Both the position numbers and the translations under genes were made by a program. A DNA stretch of 34,693 bases from NCBI RefSeq assembly GCF_001553455.1, contig NZ_BBOX01000304.1, positions 1 through 34,693 on the forward strand, given 5' to 3'. The notes below the pieces were generated by a model that saw only the letters and a list, made by a program, of their open reading frames with translations, was not told the origin of the DNA and searched no databases. Below, in pieces: positions 33,119 to 34,693 of the stretch (the stretch's first letter is position 1; each line of letters begins with the position of its first letter). The DNA is from Streptomyces hygroscopicus subsp. hygroscopicus (lineage in GTDB: Bacteria > Actinomycetota > Actinomycetes > Streptomycetales > Streptomycetaceae).

Positions 33119-33957
33119 GGCTTCACCAGCCCCTCGTAGGCGTCGGGGCGTCGGTCGCGGTAGAACGCCCACTGTTGGCGCACCTCGTCGATGAGGCCGT
33201 AGTCGAGGTCGCGGACGACCAGCTCCTCCTCCTTGTCGCTGGCCACGTCGCCGACGAACTGGCCGCGCGGATCGACGAAGTAGCTGGTGCCGTAGAAGTC
33301 GTTCTCCCCGTACTCCTCGGTCCCCACGCGGTTGATCGCGGCGACGAAGTACTCGTTGGCGACGGCCGCGGCGGGCTGTTCCAGCTGCCACAGGTAGGCC
33401 GACAGCCCGCGCGAGGTGGCCGAGGGGTTGTAGACCAGCTGCGCCCCGGCCAGCCCCAGCTCGCGCCAGCCCTCGGGGAAGTGCCGGTCGTAGCAGATGT
33501 ACACGCCGATCCGGCCCACGGCCGTGTCGAACACCGGCCAGCCCAGGTTTCCCGGCTTGAAGTAGTACTTCTCCCAGAACCCCTTGACCTGCGGGATGTG
33601 GTGCTTGCGGTACTTGCCCAGGTACTGGCCGTCTGCGTCGATCACGGCCGCGGTGTTGTAGTAGAACCCCGACTGCTCGACCTCGAACACCGGCACCACG
33701 ATCACCATGCCGGTCTCCCGCGCCAGCTCCCGCATCCGCCGTACGGTCGGCCCGTCCGGCACCGGCTCCGCCCACCGGTAGTGCTCCGCATCCTGCACCT
33801 GGCAGAAGTACGGGGCGCTGAACACCTCCTGGAAGCCGATCACCTTGGCGCCCTGCGCCGCCGCCTGCCGGGCGTGTTCCTCATGCTTCGCGATCATTGA
33901 TTCGGTATCGCCGGTCCAGGTGGCCTGGACGAGAGCGGCACGTACGAGGTTGGCCAT
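33115..33957 (-). CDS. Nitrilase-superfamily amidohydrolase, probable beta-ureidopropionase
   Basis: Carbon-nitrogen hydrolase of 280 residues with the catalytic triad Glu44 (GFQEVFSAPY), Lys118 (GKYRKHHIPQ) and Cys155 (VYICYDRHFPE). The segments IPQVKGFWEKYYF and NPSATSRGLSAYLW are typical of beta-ureidopropionases/N-carbamoyl amino acid hydrolases. It would convert N-carbamoyl-beta-alanine to beta-alanine, CO2 and ammonia, the step after dihydropyrimidinase. First gene of the operon; GAGGAG precedes ATG 33957, and an operator-like palindrome lies about 20-35 nt upstream. Confidence 0.94.
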   Translation of the reverse strand: MANLVRAALVQATWTGDTESMIAKHEEHARQAAAQGAKVIGFQEVFSAPYFCQVQDAEHYRWAEPVPDGPTVRRMRELARETGMVIVVPVFEVEQSGFYYNTAAVIDADGQYLGKYRKHHIPQVKGFWEKYYFKPGNLGWPVFDTAVGRIGVYICYDRHFPEGWRELGLAGAQLVYNPSATSRGLSAYLWQLEQPAAAVANEYFVAAINRVGTEEYGENDFYGTSYFVDPRGQFVGDVASDKEEELVVRDLDYGLIDEVRQQWAFYRDRRPDAYEGLVKP

Positions 33958-33977
33958 GATCAGCTCCTCAACCTGTG

Positions 33978-34014
33978 TCTACGCACGTAGAATCCGGCTG
34001 TGATGAACGTAGAA
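33978..34014 (-). promoter_or_regulatory. Operator-like site upstream of the pyrimidine/hydantoin operon
   Basis: TCTACG-CA-CGTAGA (33978-33991) is a perfect palindrome with a 2-nt centre. Its ACGTAGAA half (33985-33992) recurs at 34007-34014, exactly 22 bp away, so on the same face of the helix. The position just before the first gene suggests a regulator site; no regulator gene is in view. Confidence 0.55.
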
Positions 34015-34041
34015 GCGCACTGACCACTCTGGCAATACCGC

Positions 34042-34059
34042 CGTCGTTACTCAACGACG
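34042..34059. repeat. Inverted repeat in the upstream region
   Basis: CGTCGTT (34042-34048) and AACGACG (34053-34059) form a perfect 7-bp inverted repeat around ACTC, about 85 bp upstream of the nitrilase start. It may be a second operator or a small hairpin; function unknown. Confidence 0.4.
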
Positions 34060-34139
34060 ACGATCACCTTTCGCATGGTGTCGGCCCTGGGGCGCTCACC
34101 TGGGCTGCTCGGTTTGGCTGGGCTGGTCGCCACCCGGCC

Positions 34140-34362
34140 GGGCCGCTCGGCGCGGTTGGGCCGGTCGGCGCGGTTGGGCCGGTCGGCGCGGTTGGGCCGG
34201 TCGGCGCGGTTGGGCTGATCAGCCCTGTTGGGCTGGACGGCTCGGTTGAGCTGATCGGCTCTGTTGGGCGGGACAGCTCTCGGCTCTGTTGGGCCGCTCG
34301 ACGCGGTTGGGCTGGACGGCTCTCGGCTCTGTTGGGCTGATCGGCTCTGCTGGGTGCGGGTT
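34140..34362. repeat. 18-bp tandem array
   Basis: Four nearly identical contiguous units of GTCGGCGCGGTTGGGCCG begin at about 34146. Progressively degenerate units follow (ATCAGCCCTGTTGGGCTG, GACGGCTCGGTTGAGCTG, ATCGGCTCTGTTGGGCGG and others) to about 34362. No gene is seen from 33958 to the window end. Confidence 0.85.
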
Positions 34363-34510
34363 TCGCCTCGCGCCTTCGGCGCCATTGAGCAGCGGGGCAG
34401 GAGGTGCCGGGCCGGGCACTCGCCGCCGGGCGCCGGGCCGGTGCGCGCGAGGGCCGGTGGCGGCTCCCGCGACCAGGGGCCAACGTCGACGCCGGACAGC
34501 AGGGGTGGGG

Positions 34511-34570
34511 TACCCCCTCTGAAAAACGCTTGACAAATTAGTTGCGCCAGATCAAGCGTTTTTGGGGGTA
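34511..34570. terminator. Large hairpin with A-tract and T-tract, possible bidirectional terminator
   Basis: The arms AAAAACGCTTGA (34522-34533) and TCAAGCGTTTTT (34552-34563) are perfectly complementary around an 18-nt AT-richer loop. Outside them TACCCCC (34511-34517) pairs with GGGGGTA (34564-34570), with TCTG bulged. Read either way, a CGCTTGA/TCAAGCG stem is followed by five T. It could also be a dispersed palindromic element. Confidence 0.65.
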
Positions 34571-34693
34571 GGGGGAGGGCTGGTCTGCCCGCAGTCCGGC
34601 GGGGCCCCGACCACCGAGCACGGCAGCCGCCACCGGCGCCCACACCAACGGGCCCGGCGCCCGGCGGCGGCGCCGCGCCCCCCATCCCCCGCC

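Noticed and set aside
33975..34340. Short plus-strand frame with VGPVGA repeats, or a small peptide gene
   Set aside because: Its coding appearance comes from the 18-bp tandem array; there is no ribosome binding site and no recognisable domain.
34047..34685. Minus-strand frame with PNRADR repeats
   Set aside because: Also a translation of the 18-bp array and of the hairpin; no support as a gene.

Overview
The window is strongly G+C-rich DNA with dense, mostly third-position-GC coding sequence, frequent GTG/TTG starts, 4-nt ATGA overlaps and several probably leaderless genes. Together with the gene content (crotonyl-CoA carboxylase/reductase operon, Ada/Ogt pair, F420-type luciferase-like oxidoreductase, Trypco1 protein) this points to a Streptomyces chromosome. 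From memory, the middle of the window resembles the S. coelicolor region around SCO6461-SCO6475 (ccr near SCO6473); I could not check this by search.

Layout. 3-3217 (minus): a DHA2-type 14-TM efflux pump with C-terminal carboxypeptidase-regulatory-like repeats, then an SRPBCC protein. 3375-5466 (plus): the 5' stub of an Rv2578c-family radical SAM gene, interrupted by a large serine recombinase gene that now starts on the stub's stop codon, followed by an AT-richer stretch and a start-less cysteine-rich gene remnant. 5522-6202 (minus): a HEAT-repeat protein. 6597-15983 (plus): the ethylmalonyl-CoA (EMC) block, comprising a tandem two-module 3-hydroxyacyl-CoA dehydrogenase, a TetR regulator, crotonyl-CoA carboxylase/reductase (ccr), ethylmalonyl-CoA mutase, a malyl/methylmalyl-CoA lyase, a MaoC hydratase and an acyl-CoA dehydrogenase. 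It would assimilate acetyl-CoA and supply ethylmalonyl-CoA. 16163-17666 (plus): psd and pssA for phosphatidylethanolamine synthesis, ended by a strong terminator.

17758-25582 is a mosaic of NAD/DNA-repair genes and debris: a truncated PIN-like fragment, glycerate kinase, ADP-ribosylglycohydrolase, an NmrA-like 3' remnant, a Sir2 deacylase, Ogt, an Ada/AlkA fusion, a Trypco1 gene and broken trypsin-like and MinD-like genes. 25649-29003 holds a hydroxymethylbilane synthase (probably a paralogue), a CrtI-like FAD oxidoreductase and an inositol-monophosphatase-family enzyme. 29347-33957 (minus) is a tightly coupled operon (nitrilase/beta-ureidopropionase, aminotransferase, dihydropyrimidinase, luciferase-like oxidoreductase) that fits reductive pyrimidine or hydantoin breakdown. 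The right end (33958-34693) has no gene but holds an operator-like site, an 18-bp tandem array and a large A-tract/T-tract hairpin.

A theme across the window is short tandem repeats. Units of 36 bp occur inside the 3' end of ccr and upstream of ogt, about 24 bp at 29.2 kb, 18 bp at 34.2 kb and 47 bp at 20.5 kb. The ccr array is coding and gives the enzyme an unusual tail of five 12-residue repeats. Other points of interest are a palindrome lying exactly in the spacer of the predicted ccr promoter, a hydroxyacyl-CoA dehydrogenase whose first module has lost conserved active-site residues, a host-promoter-captured integrase, and a decayed Trypco1/protease/MinD conflict-type locus.
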